Assembly: GCA_026702755.1 (NCBI GenBank)
Contig: JAPPBX010000071.1
Span: forward strand, 1-64,000
Length of the DNA: 64,000 nt
Source of the DNA: Candidatus Poribacteria bacterium
GTDB taxonomy: Bacteria; Poribacteria; WGA-4E; WGA-3G
Direction: 5' to 3'
The number at the start of each line of letters is the position of its first letter. Within the stretch, counting starts at the first letter, position 1. Of the stretch, positions 49,691-58,272 are shown piece by piece. The notes under the pieces were generated by a model. That model did not search any database, was not told where the DNA came from, and saw only the letters and a program-made list of their open reading frames with translations. The translations under genes and the position numbers were made by a program.

Positions 49691-50770
49691 TTAACGAATC
49701 GCTACGACCTGACCCGTTCTAACAGATTCCGCCTCTTTATAGCAGAGGAGCAGTGCGTCTCTCGCCCCAACACCAGAGAGTGCCGTCGGTTCGCTTTCCC
49801 AATCGATGGCATCAATGGCGTATTGAAGTTCACCCACAAAGGCATCAATCGGATCGACATCCCCTAAATCAACTTGCTCGACCTCACCTTCGTCGTTCAA
49901 AAGTGTCAGCGGTACGGCGGTAGATGCCTCACCTGCCAATGTTGAGAAGTCATAGAGGAGCGTGGCTTTTTCAAGGTAAATCTCAAACCCGTGTGAGAAC
50001 GCGCGTCCGCGTTGCGAGATACCTCCAGAAGAACAACTGACAGCGATCTCCTTATCGTTGTAAATGTATTGGGTTGTCAGGTAGTCCACATAGTTCTCAC
50101 CAGCGAGTTTGCCTTGTGAGAATACGGCATCGGGGACACCACAGAGGAGTTGAATGAAATGGGTGTCGTGAATGTGTAAGTCGATGCCGGGGCCGCCACT
50201 CTTTTCAATATCGGCGACTTCCCGCGACCAACTCGGTCTGGAAATAATGCGTTTAAAATGCGCCCCCAGGAGTTCACCGTATTTTCCCTCTTCAACGATC
50301 CGTTTCGCATACGCGTACTCGGCGAAGAAGGGTAGTACATGCGCTACCATCAGGAAACAAGGACTTTCAAGTGCTTCCTTCCGCTCCTCACCTATTTTTT
50401 CTGCGAGTTCAACGAGCTCGTTGGCATCGTCCATGGAGATAGAGATCGGTTTTTCGACGAGGGTGTGTTTTCTGGCTTCAAGGGATGCCATACTCACCGG
50501 TTTGTGCAGGTGTGTCGGCAAGCAGATATCAACAAGATCAACCTCTTCGTCGGCGAGGAGGTCATCAATTTCACTATATGTTCGGACGTTTGAGAGATCT
50601 TCCATACCGCCTCGGGGTCCAAAATTACCTTGGATGCCGGTCCAATCCCCGGCAAGTTTCTTTGGATCTCGTGTGCAGATAGCAACCACTTCGGCACCCG
50701 TAATGCGCTGAACAGCGTAGTAGTGAATCATACCCATAAATCCGATGCCGACAATTCCGATTTTTGTCAT
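49691..50770 (-). CDS. Gfo/Idh/MocA family oxidoreductase
   Basis: The 359-aa product begins with the NAD(P) Rossmann motif IGIVGIGFMGMIH and contains VDICLPTHLH and TLVEKPISISMDDA with the catalytic lysine of EKP. The C-terminal half has DLHIHDTHFIQLLCG, matching the family's DxxxH motif. Such enzymes oxidise or reduce sugars, inositols or their derivatives. Length is typical. The gene stands alone, with the methyltransferase gene 33 nt downstream on the same strand. Substrate unknown. Confidence 0.9.
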   Translation of the reverse strand: MTKIGIVGIGFMGMIHYYAVQRITGAEVVAICTRDPKKLAGDWTGIQGNFGPRGGMEDLSNVRTYSEIDDLLADEEVDLVDICLPTHLHKPVSMASLEARKHTLVEKPISISMDDANELVELAEKIGEERKEALESPCFLMVAHVLPFFAEYAYAKRIVEEGKYGELLGAHFKRIISRPSWSREVADIEKSGGPGIDLHIHDTHFIQLLCGVPDAVFSQGKLAGENYVDYLTTQYIYNDKEIAVSCSSGGISQRGRAFSHGFEIYLEKATLLYDFSTLAGEASTAVPLTLLNDEGEVEQVDLGDVDPIDAFVGELQYAIDAIDWESEPTALSGVGARDALLLCYKEAESVRTGQVVAIR

Positions 50771-50795
50771 TTTTTCTACCCTCGTCTTATAGAAG

Positions 50796-50884
50796 AGGAC
50801 TTACGCAATTTTCTATGAATCGCCACATATTACGTGCAGCTGGCGAGGTTGCAAACCTCGCCAGCGAAGGGTCTGCGTAGTCCT
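50796..50884. mobile_element. MITE-like element with terminal inverted repeats and duplicated flank
   Basis: Ends AGGACTTACGCA (50796-50807) and TGCGTAGTCCT (50874-50884) are inverted repeats with one indel. The 8-mer TATAGAAG flanks both sides (50788-50795 and 50884-50891), as a target duplication would. The centre is a perfect 10-bp palindrome, TGGCGAGGTT/AACCTCGCCA, at 50841-50863. It has no coding capacity. Confidence 0.65.
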
Positions 50885-50995
50885 ATAGAAGAAAGCACAG
50901 GTGCCAACCTTTTCAAGAACGATACCTGTGCCGTTAGAGATTTGTGCGAGATCGCGAACGTAAAACTAAGACGCATCGTGCTTTAGTAGCACAAT

Positions 50996-51784
50996 TTAGC
51001 GCGTGAACGTTCTTGATTTGATACTGCCCCAGGTCGTTGTTGCTTTATCACGAGGTGAAACTGCGAGGAAACCCTCGTTCATTATCTCGTTGATTTCATC
51101 TTCGCTGAGTGCCCGTCGCCAGACTGCAGCCTCGTCAATGGAACCGTTCTCGAAGGTATACCGGGCGCGGTCCTTGGAACATCCGATCCGTAAGTCCTGA
51201 TCGTTGGTTCCCTTGAAGTCAAACTTTTGGTCTTGTTCAGCAGCAACTTCGCCATCAACATAGACTTTCATGGTTGAGCCGTCGTACGTCCCAACGACGT
51301 GTTGCCATTTCTTGACCTCCAGTGCATGCGGCTTGTTGAGGGTAGGTCTACTGTTGCCGGTCCCCAAGAACATATTAAAATTCTTACCGCCGCCGAAGGC
51401 ACCGATACCGTAGGAGGAATGCTCTCCTCCGTTATGGCAGTTTTTGTCGAACCACTGTGCATCAGTTGCCCAAGCGTCCTGATTGATCCAAGCCGCCATG
51501 GTGATTTCACCCGTGATTTTCAGTTCATCGGCGGCTGGCACATTCACACAATCCGGACCCTCTTTCGTAATGCGAATCGCATCCCCATACTTGCCTTTTA
51601 CAATTTCGGTATTGGCGACGATGTTCGCGTCAAGTCCGTTGCCGGAATCGTCAACAATCGTCTTCCCCTTGACATTGTCAAATGTGAAGTAAACGACGAG
51701 TCCTTCAGCGAGATCTGCTGTTGCGTACCCTGCCGAGATGAGCATCAGCGTGATAAGCACAGCATAACTAAATAGCTGTTTCAT
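50996..51784 (-). CDS. Secreted LamG-domain protein with TWG tail (copy 1)
   Basis: The 262-aa product has a signal peptide (MKQLFSYAVLITLMLISAGY) and a LamG/concanavalin jelly-roll: LVVYFTFDNVKGKTIVDDSG, ITMAAWINQD, KWQHVVGTYDGSTMKVYVDG and GSIDEAAVWRRALSEDEI. The last residues, AVSPRDKATTTWGSIKSR, are the shared tail. LamG domains bind glycans or proteins. A paralogue lies 151 bp upstream on the same strand. No catalytic residues are apparent, so a binding role at the surface is likeliest. Confidence 0.88.
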   Translation of the reverse strand: MKQLFSYAVLITLMLISAGYATADLAEGLVVYFTFDNVKGKTIVDDSGNGLDANIVANTEIVKGKYGDAIRITKEGPDCVNVPAADELKITGEITMAAWINQDAWATDAQWFDKNCHNGGEHSSYGIGAFGGGKNFNMFLGTGNSRPTLNKPHALEVKKWQHVVGTYDGSTMKVYVDGEVAAEQDQKFDFKGTNDQDLRIGCSKDRARYTFENGSIDEAAVWRRALSEDEINEIMNEGFLAVSPRDKATTTWGSIKSRTFTR

Positions 51785-51935
51785 TTCGGTTTCCCTCCTG
51801 TGGGATCCTCTTACATTGAAAACAGAAGCTTTGTTTACGTGCGAAGTAATTAGAGTGTATCACAAAACTGAGTCGGGGGCAATATATTTTTCTTTTACTA
51901 TGCGAATGGATATGATTTCTATGCTACCGTTTCCG

Positions 51936-52781
51936 TTATGGCTGAAGTGCTTTTCGCTTAATATTTCCCCACGTTGTAGCAACCTTGTCTTTTGGTGAAA
52001 CCGCGAGGAGATTGCCTCGCATAGCATCTCTGATTTCGGTTTCACTGAGCGAACGATTCCATACCGCGACTTCGTCGATAGAGCCATCTTCAAATGCGTA
52101 TTCAGGTTTATTTTGCACACATCCAATCCGCAAATCCTTGTCATTGGCACCATTGAAGTTAATACGCCTAAAACCAGCTCTAGCTGTATCTCTATTGATA
52201 TTAAGAATGGCTTCTCCATCAAGATAGATTTTTGTAGAGGTGTCCGTACATGTTCCCACGACGTGATGCCATGTGCCATCCTTCATTTCGTGCTTACTTA
52301 CGAAGTGCGTCCTGCGTTCACCGCCTAAGATAGTCGCTATAAGGGACTTCTCTTTGAAAAACGCGCCAAGGTTAAGAGCATCCACACCAAAAACACCCAT
52401 ACCGTATAGTTTGTTGGAGTCCCTGCTATGAGTCCCTTTATCAAACCATTGAAAAGAACTCCTCGTCCAATCGTCGTGATACACCCACGCCATCATTGTG
52501 ATTTCCTCACTGATTTTCAGAGCATCCTTGGATGGGATATTCACGCAATCTTCAGTCTTACGCGTGATACGGACAGCGTTCCCGTATTTACCCTCGACAA
52601 ATTTGGTGTTTTTGACAACTTCAGCATCAAGACCATTGCCGGACTCATCAAGGATTTGCTTGCCCTTGATGTTGTCGAACGTAAAGTAAACGACAAGTCC
52701 TGCATCAAGGTCTGCGATTGCGTACGCGCCTGTGATAAACATCAAAGCAATAAGTGAGGCGTAAAGAAACAATTGTCTCAT
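51936..52781 (-). CDS. Secreted LamG-domain protein with TWG tail (copy 2)
   Basis: The 281-aa paralogue of the neighbouring gene has a signal peptide (MRQLFLYASLIALMFITGAY), the LamG core (LVVYFTFDNIKGKQILDESG, ITMMAWVYHDD, TWHHVVGTCTDTSTKIYLDG, GSIDEVAVWNRSLSETEI) and the tail AVSPKDKVATTWGNIKRK. Relative to copy 1 it has an insertion of about 20 residues near 140-165. A short upstream gap separates it from the dioxygenase-family gene, which is on the same strand. Confidence 0.88.
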   Translation of the reverse strand: MRQLFLYASLIALMFITGAYAIADLDAGLVVYFTFDNIKGKQILDESGNGLDAEVVKNTKFVEGKYGNAVRITRKTEDCVNIPSKDALKISEEITMMAWVYHDDWTRSSFQWFDKGTHSRDSNKLYGMGVFGVDALNLGAFFKEKSLIATILGGERRTHFVSKHEMKDGTWHHVVGTCTDTSTKIYLDGEAILNINRDTARAGFRRINFNGANDKDLRIGCVQNKPEYAFEDGSIDEVAVWNRSLSETEIRDAMRGNLLAVSPKDKVATTWGNIKRKALQP

Positions 52782-52865
52782 TTTGTTTAACTTCTTGAAG
52801 GATTCAACTTTGTTAGGATTATGGAGAATTCAACAGGTTTCCTTATCGCGATGCGGAGATCGTTC

Positions 52866-53696
52866 CTACAGATCGGTTGCGAGTATGTCGTTCATGAGCT
52901 CTTCCCATCTGCCTTCAAATTTCTCGCCAAACTCGGTTTCTCCGCCGGTTGCGAGCGGCCCCCGGAGCATCGGTTTGGCTGTGTTGTTCCGCTCCCAGAG
53001 TTCTTTACCGCCGAAATCGTTGTGGAGGAAGTGAAGTGCTACGCCTGCCCGTTCTTTATCGGAGAGGTTGGACTTGGTGCAGTGTGCTACGCCGTAGCAG
53101 AAGAACAGCACACCGCCTGCTTTCAATTCAATTGGGACAGCGCGTTCTTCAGGCGGATCACACCGAATGTGATGGTCACTCAGTGGGTCCTTATAGTGTT
53201 CATAAGCCTCTCGATGGCTGCCCGGTATGACATGCATGCAGCCGTTCTCAACGTTTGCATCGTGGATGGCGATCCACATTGCAGTCCCTCGCAACGGGTC
53301 CGCGATTCTGAAGTAAGCGTTGTCTTGGTGCCAACTCGTGCCGATACCGACTTTAGCTGGTTTCCAGAACGCCTGATCCAACTCCAACATAAATTCATCA
53401 CCGATGAGTTGCTGTACGGCGGAGATAACCTTTGGATGAAAGGGCAGTGCTTTGTGCAAGTCGCTGCGGTTATTGAGCGGAATTACCTGCAGGTTTTGTC
53501 GTTCACCTTCATTGTCGCGCTTGGTTCCATCTTCTTGCACTGCACAATTGATACCCGTCCCGTTTTCGAGTTCAGTATTATAAATCCGTTCTAATTCCAG
53601 TCGGAGTGCTTTCGCTTCAACGGGATCGAAAAAACCTTCGATGGCAAGGTATCCATTGTTTCGGAATTGCGCGAGCTGCTTCTCACTTAACTGCAT
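52866..53696 (-). CDS. Phytanoyl-CoA dioxygenase family protein
   Basis: The 276-aa product has the Fe(II)/2-oxoglutarate facial triad in WHQDNAYF (H-x-D) and a distal His in GVAHCTKSN, with the 2OG-binding Arg in ERAGVALHF. The N-terminal LSEKQLAQFRNNGYLAIEGFF block is typical. The ATG at 53696 is favoured over a TTG at 53702: AAGG lies 10 nt before the former and only 4 nt before the latter. Family members hydroxylate small molecules in secondary metabolism or lipids; the substrate is unknown. Confidence 0.88.
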   Translation of the reverse strand: MQLSEKQLAQFRNNGYLAIEGFFDPVEAKALRLELERIYNTELENGTGINCAVQEDGTKRDNEGERQNLQVIPLNNRSDLHKALPFHPKVISAVQQLIGDEFMLELDQAFWKPAKVGIGTSWHQDNAYFRIADPLRGTAMWIAIHDANVENGCMHVIPGSHREAYEHYKDPLSDHHIRCDPPEERAVPIELKAGGVLFFCYGVAHCTKSNLSDKERAGVALHFLHNDFGGKELWERNNTAKPMLRGPLATGGETEFGEKFEGRWEELMNDILATDL

Positions 53697-53726
53697 TGTC
53701 AAACTACCTTCTTTATTTTAGGGGAT

Positions 53727-53753
53727 CCGGTGCGGTTTCAAACCGCACCTACC
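53727..53753. repeat. Inverted-repeat element (CCGGTGCGGTT family), solo hairpin
   Basis: CCGGTGCGGTT and AACCGCACCTACC face each other with two bases between. The same arms enclose 58 bp at 14390-14472. Confidence 0.65.
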
Positions 53754-53758
53754 TTCGG

Positions 53759-55162
53759 TTAACGTTGTGCGCACGGCACGATAATAGAATCGACCATCCC
53801 GTGTAAAATTTTCTTGTCGGCGGGACAGACTGCGGCTTGCATACCTCCCAATTTGACCGTGTTTCCGACGACAAAATAGTACGGACGGAGAAGTGGACGG
53901 CACGCCATCTCTTGGACATCGCCCACATCGAAATCGTAATACTGCATCCGTATCCGTTCAGCAGTGTGGAACTTCTGTAAGACGTGCGGGTTTTTCTCGA
54001 AATTTTCAAGGCTGTTTTCGATGACGGCTTCCCATTCCTCTGTAGGCAGATCGTGTCCGATCGCTACGCCGCGGCTCCCCCAAGCAAGTTCGGAAAAACC
54101 TGACGGTTTGATAACCAGCTCCCGTTGTTTCTGTGTCACAGTGCTGAGCTGCCGCCAATCTGTTACAGCGTTTCCATCTACCTCCAAGTTGGGAATCACG
54201 GCGTGTGGTGGTAGGGGGCGTGCATCGATAACCCAAGTTTCCGGGATTGCTTGTTGTAGGAAGGGATAGGTTTTTTTCCCGAGATGGCGTTTCCAAAAGG
54301 GTTGGAGCGTCGGATGATGGAAAAGCGCGAGGCACAATTTCTCTTCAAGATAGGATTTCGGTGGCGGTGTCATCACGACGGTGCGTTTCTTCGCACTATA
54401 GAACATCAACTCCGCTTTCGGGATATTGGGCAGATCGAACAATTCATAGAAACGATATATGACATCAACCGCCATTTTACCTGCTGCGTTCTCAACGAGC
54501 AGTCCATCCTCGGTAAAAATTACTTCGTGCGGTTTGACGGTGCAAGTTTCCACGCCAACTTCACAAAGTGCATCGGCAAGCCACATCATCTCCGCACGAT
54601 AGTCTTCCGATTCATCTGAAACGACGATAGCGAGTGTCGGATTGTCTTTCTTTGCCAAATTTCGGATCATATCCGCGTAGCCGTTCACCATCCCGTCGCT
54701 ACCACCGATGATCGTATAGCCGAGTTGTGCATAGAGTCTGGAGAGGCACCCTGTTGCGCCGATAAATCCGGGAATTGCGTCAAGTTCAGTAATCGCCATG
54801 CCATCGCCAGTGGGGAGGATGTCAGGACGTAGCACACCGGGCAGTTGGCTCTTAAAGCGATTCATCCGTCCATATTGGATGACGGTTTCCGGTTTTCCGA
54901 TTTCCAAGTACTCAGCCACCCAAGCAGGTTGAATGCCGCGCGCGCTCTGGGAATAGAGTAAATTACAGGCGCGATAGAAATTTAGGAGATGTGTCCCGAG
55001 TTCCTCAAACCATCTCAGGTCTGTCTCGGAAATCCAGAAGGGTTCTGGTGAGATACGCCAAGAAGTATTGCAATCGGGATGGACATCCCGCTTCTCTGCT
55101 TCAAATAACTTCGCCTTTGGAATTTCGTCGTTAATAAATAGACATTTCTGTTTGGCATCCAA
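53759..55162 (-). CDS. ATP-grasp-like protein (circularly permuted type, tentative)
   Basis: The 467-aa protein resembles circularly permuted ATP-grasp or glutathionylspermidine-synthase-like families: PTGDGMAITELDAIPGFIG, a central Rossmann-like segment (LAIVVSDESEDYRAEMMWL), ELVIKPSGFSELAWGSRGVA (candidate nucleotide-binding lysine) and a C-terminal MACRPLLRPYYFVVGN. ATP-grasp enzymes join a carboxylate to an amine. Translation appears to start at TTG (55162), 19 nt after the CGCAAGG of leader copy C, so the start is uncertain. I would not name a substrate. Confidence 0.6.
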   Translation of the reverse strand: MDAKQKCLFINDEIPKAKLFEAEKRDVHPDCNTSWRISPEPFWISETDLRWFEELGTHLLNFYRACNLLYSQSARGIQPAWVAEYLEIGKPETVIQYGRMNRFKSQLPGVLRPDILPTGDGMAITELDAIPGFIGATGCLSRLYAQLGYTIIGGSDGMVNGYADMIRNLAKKDNPTLAIVVSDESEDYRAEMMWLADALCEVGVETCTVKPHEVIFTEDGLLVENAAGKMAVDVIYRFYELFDLPNIPKAELMFYSAKKRTVVMTPPPKSYLEEKLCLALFHHPTLQPFWKRHLGKKTYPFLQQAIPETWVIDARPLPPHAVIPNLEVDGNAVTDWRQLSTVTQKQRELVIKPSGFSELAWGSRGVAIGHDLPTEEWEAVIENSLENFEKNPHVLQKFHTAERIRMQYYDFDVGDVQEMACRPLLRPYYFVVGNTVKLGGMQAAVCPADKKILHGMVDSIIVPCAQR

Positions 55163-55310
55163 TTTTAATTTTTTAATTATTCCTTGCGGTTAAACAACGT
55201 GCGTCTGAATTATCAAGTACGTTCCTTAAATCCGCCCTCCAAATGTAAAGCAAGGACAAATTATGCCATTTAAGGCATAATTTCATTACGGGCTTGGTTT
55301 TCGATGCTAC
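55163..55310 (-). repeat. Dispersed leader element, copy C
   Basis: On the minus strand it reads GTAGCATCGAAAACCAAGCC..CGTAATGAAAT, an inserted ATTATGCC/GGCATAAT hairpin, TGGAGGGCGGA, then TTTAACCGCAAGG and an A/T tail to the TTG start of the ATP-grasp-like gene. Shares both ends with copies A, B and D. Confidence 0.7.
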
Positions 55311-55341
55311 AAAGAATCATTAATTATTCCCTGCCGTTTGG

Positions 55342-56928
55342 TTATGCCAAGAAGACCTGCTTAACAAAGTCAATCTTCTTTTGTTCAGCGATGGTTTTCA
55401 GAACGTGTCGAGGCACAGGCGTATCTACGTTGATAAGCGTTACAGCGAGTTCCCATAAACGTGAACGTCCGACAGTCATATCGGCAATGTTAATACCGTG
55501 CTCTCCGAGAATTGTTCCCATCAACCCTATTATTCCCGGCTGGTCGCTGTTATAGATAAGGAGAATGTATCCAGTGGGTCTCACGTTTATATGAAGTTGA
55601 TTGATGCGTACAATGCGGATGTCTTTGCGTCCGAAAGCGGTGCCTTCAATCACCGAATCCCCCTTATCGGTTGTAATTGTAATCTCGATAGAGTTGGCAA
55701 AATCCGCTTCTGCTTCGCTCTTTGTTTCTGTAACAGAAATCCCACGCTGTTTAATCAGAAAAGGTGCGTTTACGTAGTTAACGTCCGTCAGTACCGGTGT
55801 CAGAAGCCCTTTCTGAGCAGCGACAGTTAGGGGTGTGACATCCTCTTTCTGAAAGAGGGTGCCGCCGTAATGGATTTTGATTGCGGAAATTTGACCTTCG
55901 ACGATTTGCGCGTGAAAACTACCAATCTTTTCGGCAAGCTCCAGATAGGGACCCAAAATATCAAGCGTCCTTGGGTCAATCTTCGGTTGATTCACGGCGT
56001 TAGCAACAGGTTGCCCGCGGAGCGCATTTATCACCTGTTGTGCGACTTCAATAGCAACGTGATCTTGTGCTTCCGATGTCGATGCGCCGAGATGTGGTAA
56101 CGCCAGTACATTCTCTAAATCCAACAGGGGTGTATCCGTCGCGGGTTCGGTTTCAAAGACATCCAGTGCAGCACCGGCGAGTTGTCCGGTTTTCAGGGCA
56201 TGATAAAGGGCGTTTTCATCAATAATACCGCCACGAGCACAGTTAATCAGGCGACAACTCGGCTTCATCAGCGCAAACTCTGCCTCACCAACACTATGGT
56301 ATGTTTCGGCGTTGAGATGCGTATGGACGGAAATATAATCGGATTCCTGAAAGAGCGTCTCTCGGTCAACGATCCGGATGCCGATTTTTTCTGCCGCATT
56401 CGCTGAAATGTATGGGTCGTAGGCGATTACTTGCATCCCAAAAGCCTGTGTGCGTTGTGCAACCTCTCGTCCGATGCGTCCGAGTCCGATAGTACCGAAA
56501 ATTTTCCCGTAGAGTTCAACCCCGATGAAGTCGTTGCGTTTCCAGGTTCTATTTCGGAGCGAAATCCCTGCCGGAACTATGTTGCGTGCAAGTCCTAACA
56601 GCATAGCGATGGTGTGTTCCGCCGCCGCGATCGTGTTGCCCGTTGGTGTGTTAACGACTAAGATGCCGTTTCGCGTTGCTGCTTGCACATCAATGTTATC
56701 CACACCAACCCCGGCGCGCCCAATGACTTTTAGCTGCTTCGCGTTGTCAATAACATCTGCAGTTACTTTCGTCGCGCTTCTGATAAGGAGTGCATTGTAG
56801 TCAGCGATTCGGTCTAGCAATTCTTCATGGGGAAGATTGAGGGTGACCTCCACCTCAAAATCACCGCTCTCTTCCAAAACATCTAAACCTCGCTGTGACA
56901 ACTGGTCGCTGACCAGCACCTTATTCAT
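55342..56928 (-). CDS. serA: D-3-phosphoglycerate dehydrogenase
   Basis: The 528-aa product is a long-form SerA. It has the 2-hydroxyacid dehydrogenase core (VIGRAGVGVDNIDVQAATRN, NTPTGNTIAAAEHTIAMLL, GTIGLGRIGREVAQR, CARGGIIDENAL and the catalytic His in LPHLGASTSEAQ), an intervening domain and a C-terminal ACT domain (LLIYNSDQPGIIGLMGTILG). It catalyses the first committed step of serine synthesis, oxidising 3-phosphoglycerate. The ACT domain normally binds serine for feedback control. A consensus promoter lies at 56999-57027. Single gene, no partners adjacent. Confidence 0.96.
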   Translation of the reverse strand: MNKVLVSDQLSQRGLDVLEESGDFEVEVTLNLPHEELLDRIADYNALLIRSATKVTADVIDNAKQLKVIGRAGVGVDNIDVQAATRNGILVVNTPTGNTIAAAEHTIAMLLGLARNIVPAGISLRNRTWKRNDFIGVELYGKIFGTIGLGRIGREVAQRTQAFGMQVIAYDPYISANAAEKIGIRIVDRETLFQESDYISVHTHLNAETYHSVGEAEFALMKPSCRLINCARGGIIDENALYHALKTGQLAGAALDVFETEPATDTPLLDLENVLALPHLGASTSEAQDHVAIEVAQQVINALRGQPVANAVNQPKIDPRTLDILGPYLELAEKIGSFHAQIVEGQISAIKIHYGGTLFQKEDVTPLTVAAQKGLLTPVLTDVNYVNAPFLIKQRGISVTETKSEAEADFANSIEITITTDKGDSVIEGTAFGRKDIRIVRINQLHINVRPTGYILLIYNSDQPGIIGLMGTILGEHGINIADMTVGRSRLWELAVTLINVDTPVPRHVLKTIAEQKKIDFVKQVFLA

Positions 56929-56998
56929 AATCCAGACTCCTCCACCTTCATCGTACCAAAACGATACCTTGCCCTTTTCGTTTGCAAGTTATCCGTCA

Positions 56999-57027
56999 AT
57001 TATAGCACACCCTATGTTCTATGTCAA
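56999..57027 (-). promoter_or_regulatory. Sigma-70 promoter of serA
   Basis: On the minus strand TTGACA (57022-57027), 17 nt, TATAAT (56999-57004): exact consensus with consensus spacing. Confidence 0.8.
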
Positions 57028-57157
57028 CAACTTTTGATTTTGGACTCTCGGTAATTTTATATGATATATTTTTCTTAATGTGGTAATATATACGCTAACA
57101 TCTATAGTGCATGCTTGTGATGCACGCATCACGTTGAACAAACATGGAGGCAGAAAC

Positions 57158-57367
57158 ATGTCATTCGTCCCAGGTCCCATGGAATTGGTAATTCTATTGG
57201 TTATTGTACTACTCATATTTGGTGGGAAGCGTCTTCCTGAATTGGCGCGCGGTCTCGGCAGAAGCATCACAAACTTCAAATCCGGGCTCAATGAAGAACA
57301 GTCAGAGGAAACGGAAACCACAGCACAACAAGAGAAAGAAACGCCACAAGACGAAAAAACTGGGTAA
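57158..57367 (+). CDS. tatA: Sec-independent translocase protein TatA/TatE
   Basis: The 69-aa product starts [19 protein letters not shown], one N-terminal membrane helix. The hinge and amphipathic helix follow as [20 protein letters not shown] with the conserved F-G and P residues, then an acidic tail. TatA oligomers form the pore for folded proteins in the inner membrane. GGAGG lies 5-10 nt before the ATG at 57158; longer frames upstream are not family-like. TatB and TatC are not in the window. Confidence 0.92.
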   Translation: MSFVPGPMELVILLVIVLLIFGGKRLPELARGLGRSITNFKSGLNEEQSEETETTAQQEKETPQDEKTG

Positions 57368-57437
57368 TAAGACCCTGATACAACGTTCCGTGGATTTGCG
57401 CGGAGATTGATTGTAAGAGGGAAAAGGAGAACTTTTG

Positions 57438-57758
57438 ATGCAAGATAAATTACCCGATTTTCTTCAGGATGTCATTGAAGAATATCCCGAAGTCTGGAAG
57501 GCGTATCAGGCGTTGGGTGAGGCGTGTGGCACTTCGGGTCCCCTTGAACCGAAAACTGTGAGGCTTCTCAAGCTCGCGTTGGCTATCGGCGCGAAGTCTG
57601 AGGGCGCAGTTCACTCGCACGTACGGCGCGCCCTACGCGAAGGAATTACGCGGGAGGAATTACAACAGGTAGCTCTGCTCGCGGTGACCTCTATCGGTTG
57701 GTCTTCCAGTATGGCAGCATTGTCCTGGATCCAAGATGTCGTGGATAAACAATCGTAA
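57438..57758 (+). CDS. Carboxymuconolactone decarboxylase (CMD) family protein
   Basis: The 106-aa product matches the CMD/AhpD-like helical fold: KTVRLLKLALAIGAKSEGAV then HSHVRRALREGITREEL. AhpD-type members carry a CxxC pair that cycles with alkyl hydroperoxide reductase; here the site reads EGAVHSH with no cysteine, so peroxidase activity is unlikely. The ATG at 57438 has AAGGAG 8 nt upstream. It lies 70 nt after tatA on the same strand. Function unknown. Confidence 0.82.
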   Translation: MQDKLPDFLQDVIEEYPEVWKAYQALGEACGTSGPLEPKTVRLLKLALAIGAKSEGAVHSHVRRALREGITREELQQVALLAVTSIGWSSSMAALSWIQDVVDKQS

Positions 57759-58272
57759 TCTGATTCGGAAAATCAGTATAGACGCAGATTATGAACATCA
57801 TCGTTAGACGCTTGGAAAGCGGATCTATTCGGTTACATCTACAGACCAAGCGTAACCTGACACTGCACTCGCTCCCTTCAAACGCCCCTCGCGCACAACC
57901 CCGATTTTGCTGAAATTTATGAATGGCTTGGCTTGATTGCGCTTATGTAGCAGAAGCCGCAATACCATCTGTTGGATTTAAGCAAGTTTAAATGACCCCT
58001 GGGCGGCAATTTTTTAGAATTTGCATTAATTTCAGGCATACGCTATAATGATATAGGTATAGCACAAGTTGCCACTTTCTTATAGACATAGCACTCCACT
58101 GGAGTGCAGCGTCCTGACAACACGATTTTCTAAGACATATCACCCTTCCGGGGTGGGGAAAGTGCCTGAAAACTTTGTTGAAACACCCAAGCAAAACACC
58201 AAAATTTGTTAGTAGCGACTTGGGTTTTAATAATAAAGATGTCTGCTTAAGGCAGATGTTTATGGAGGAAAA
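57759..58272. other. Intergenic region with dispersed repeats
   Basis: About 500 bp without a supported gene. Visible items: a CACTCCACTGGAGTG palindrome near 58089, the GAAACACCCAAGCAA motif near 58173, and an imperfect GTCTGC/GGCAGA hairpin just before the ribosome-binding site of the LamG gene. Confidence 0.5.
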
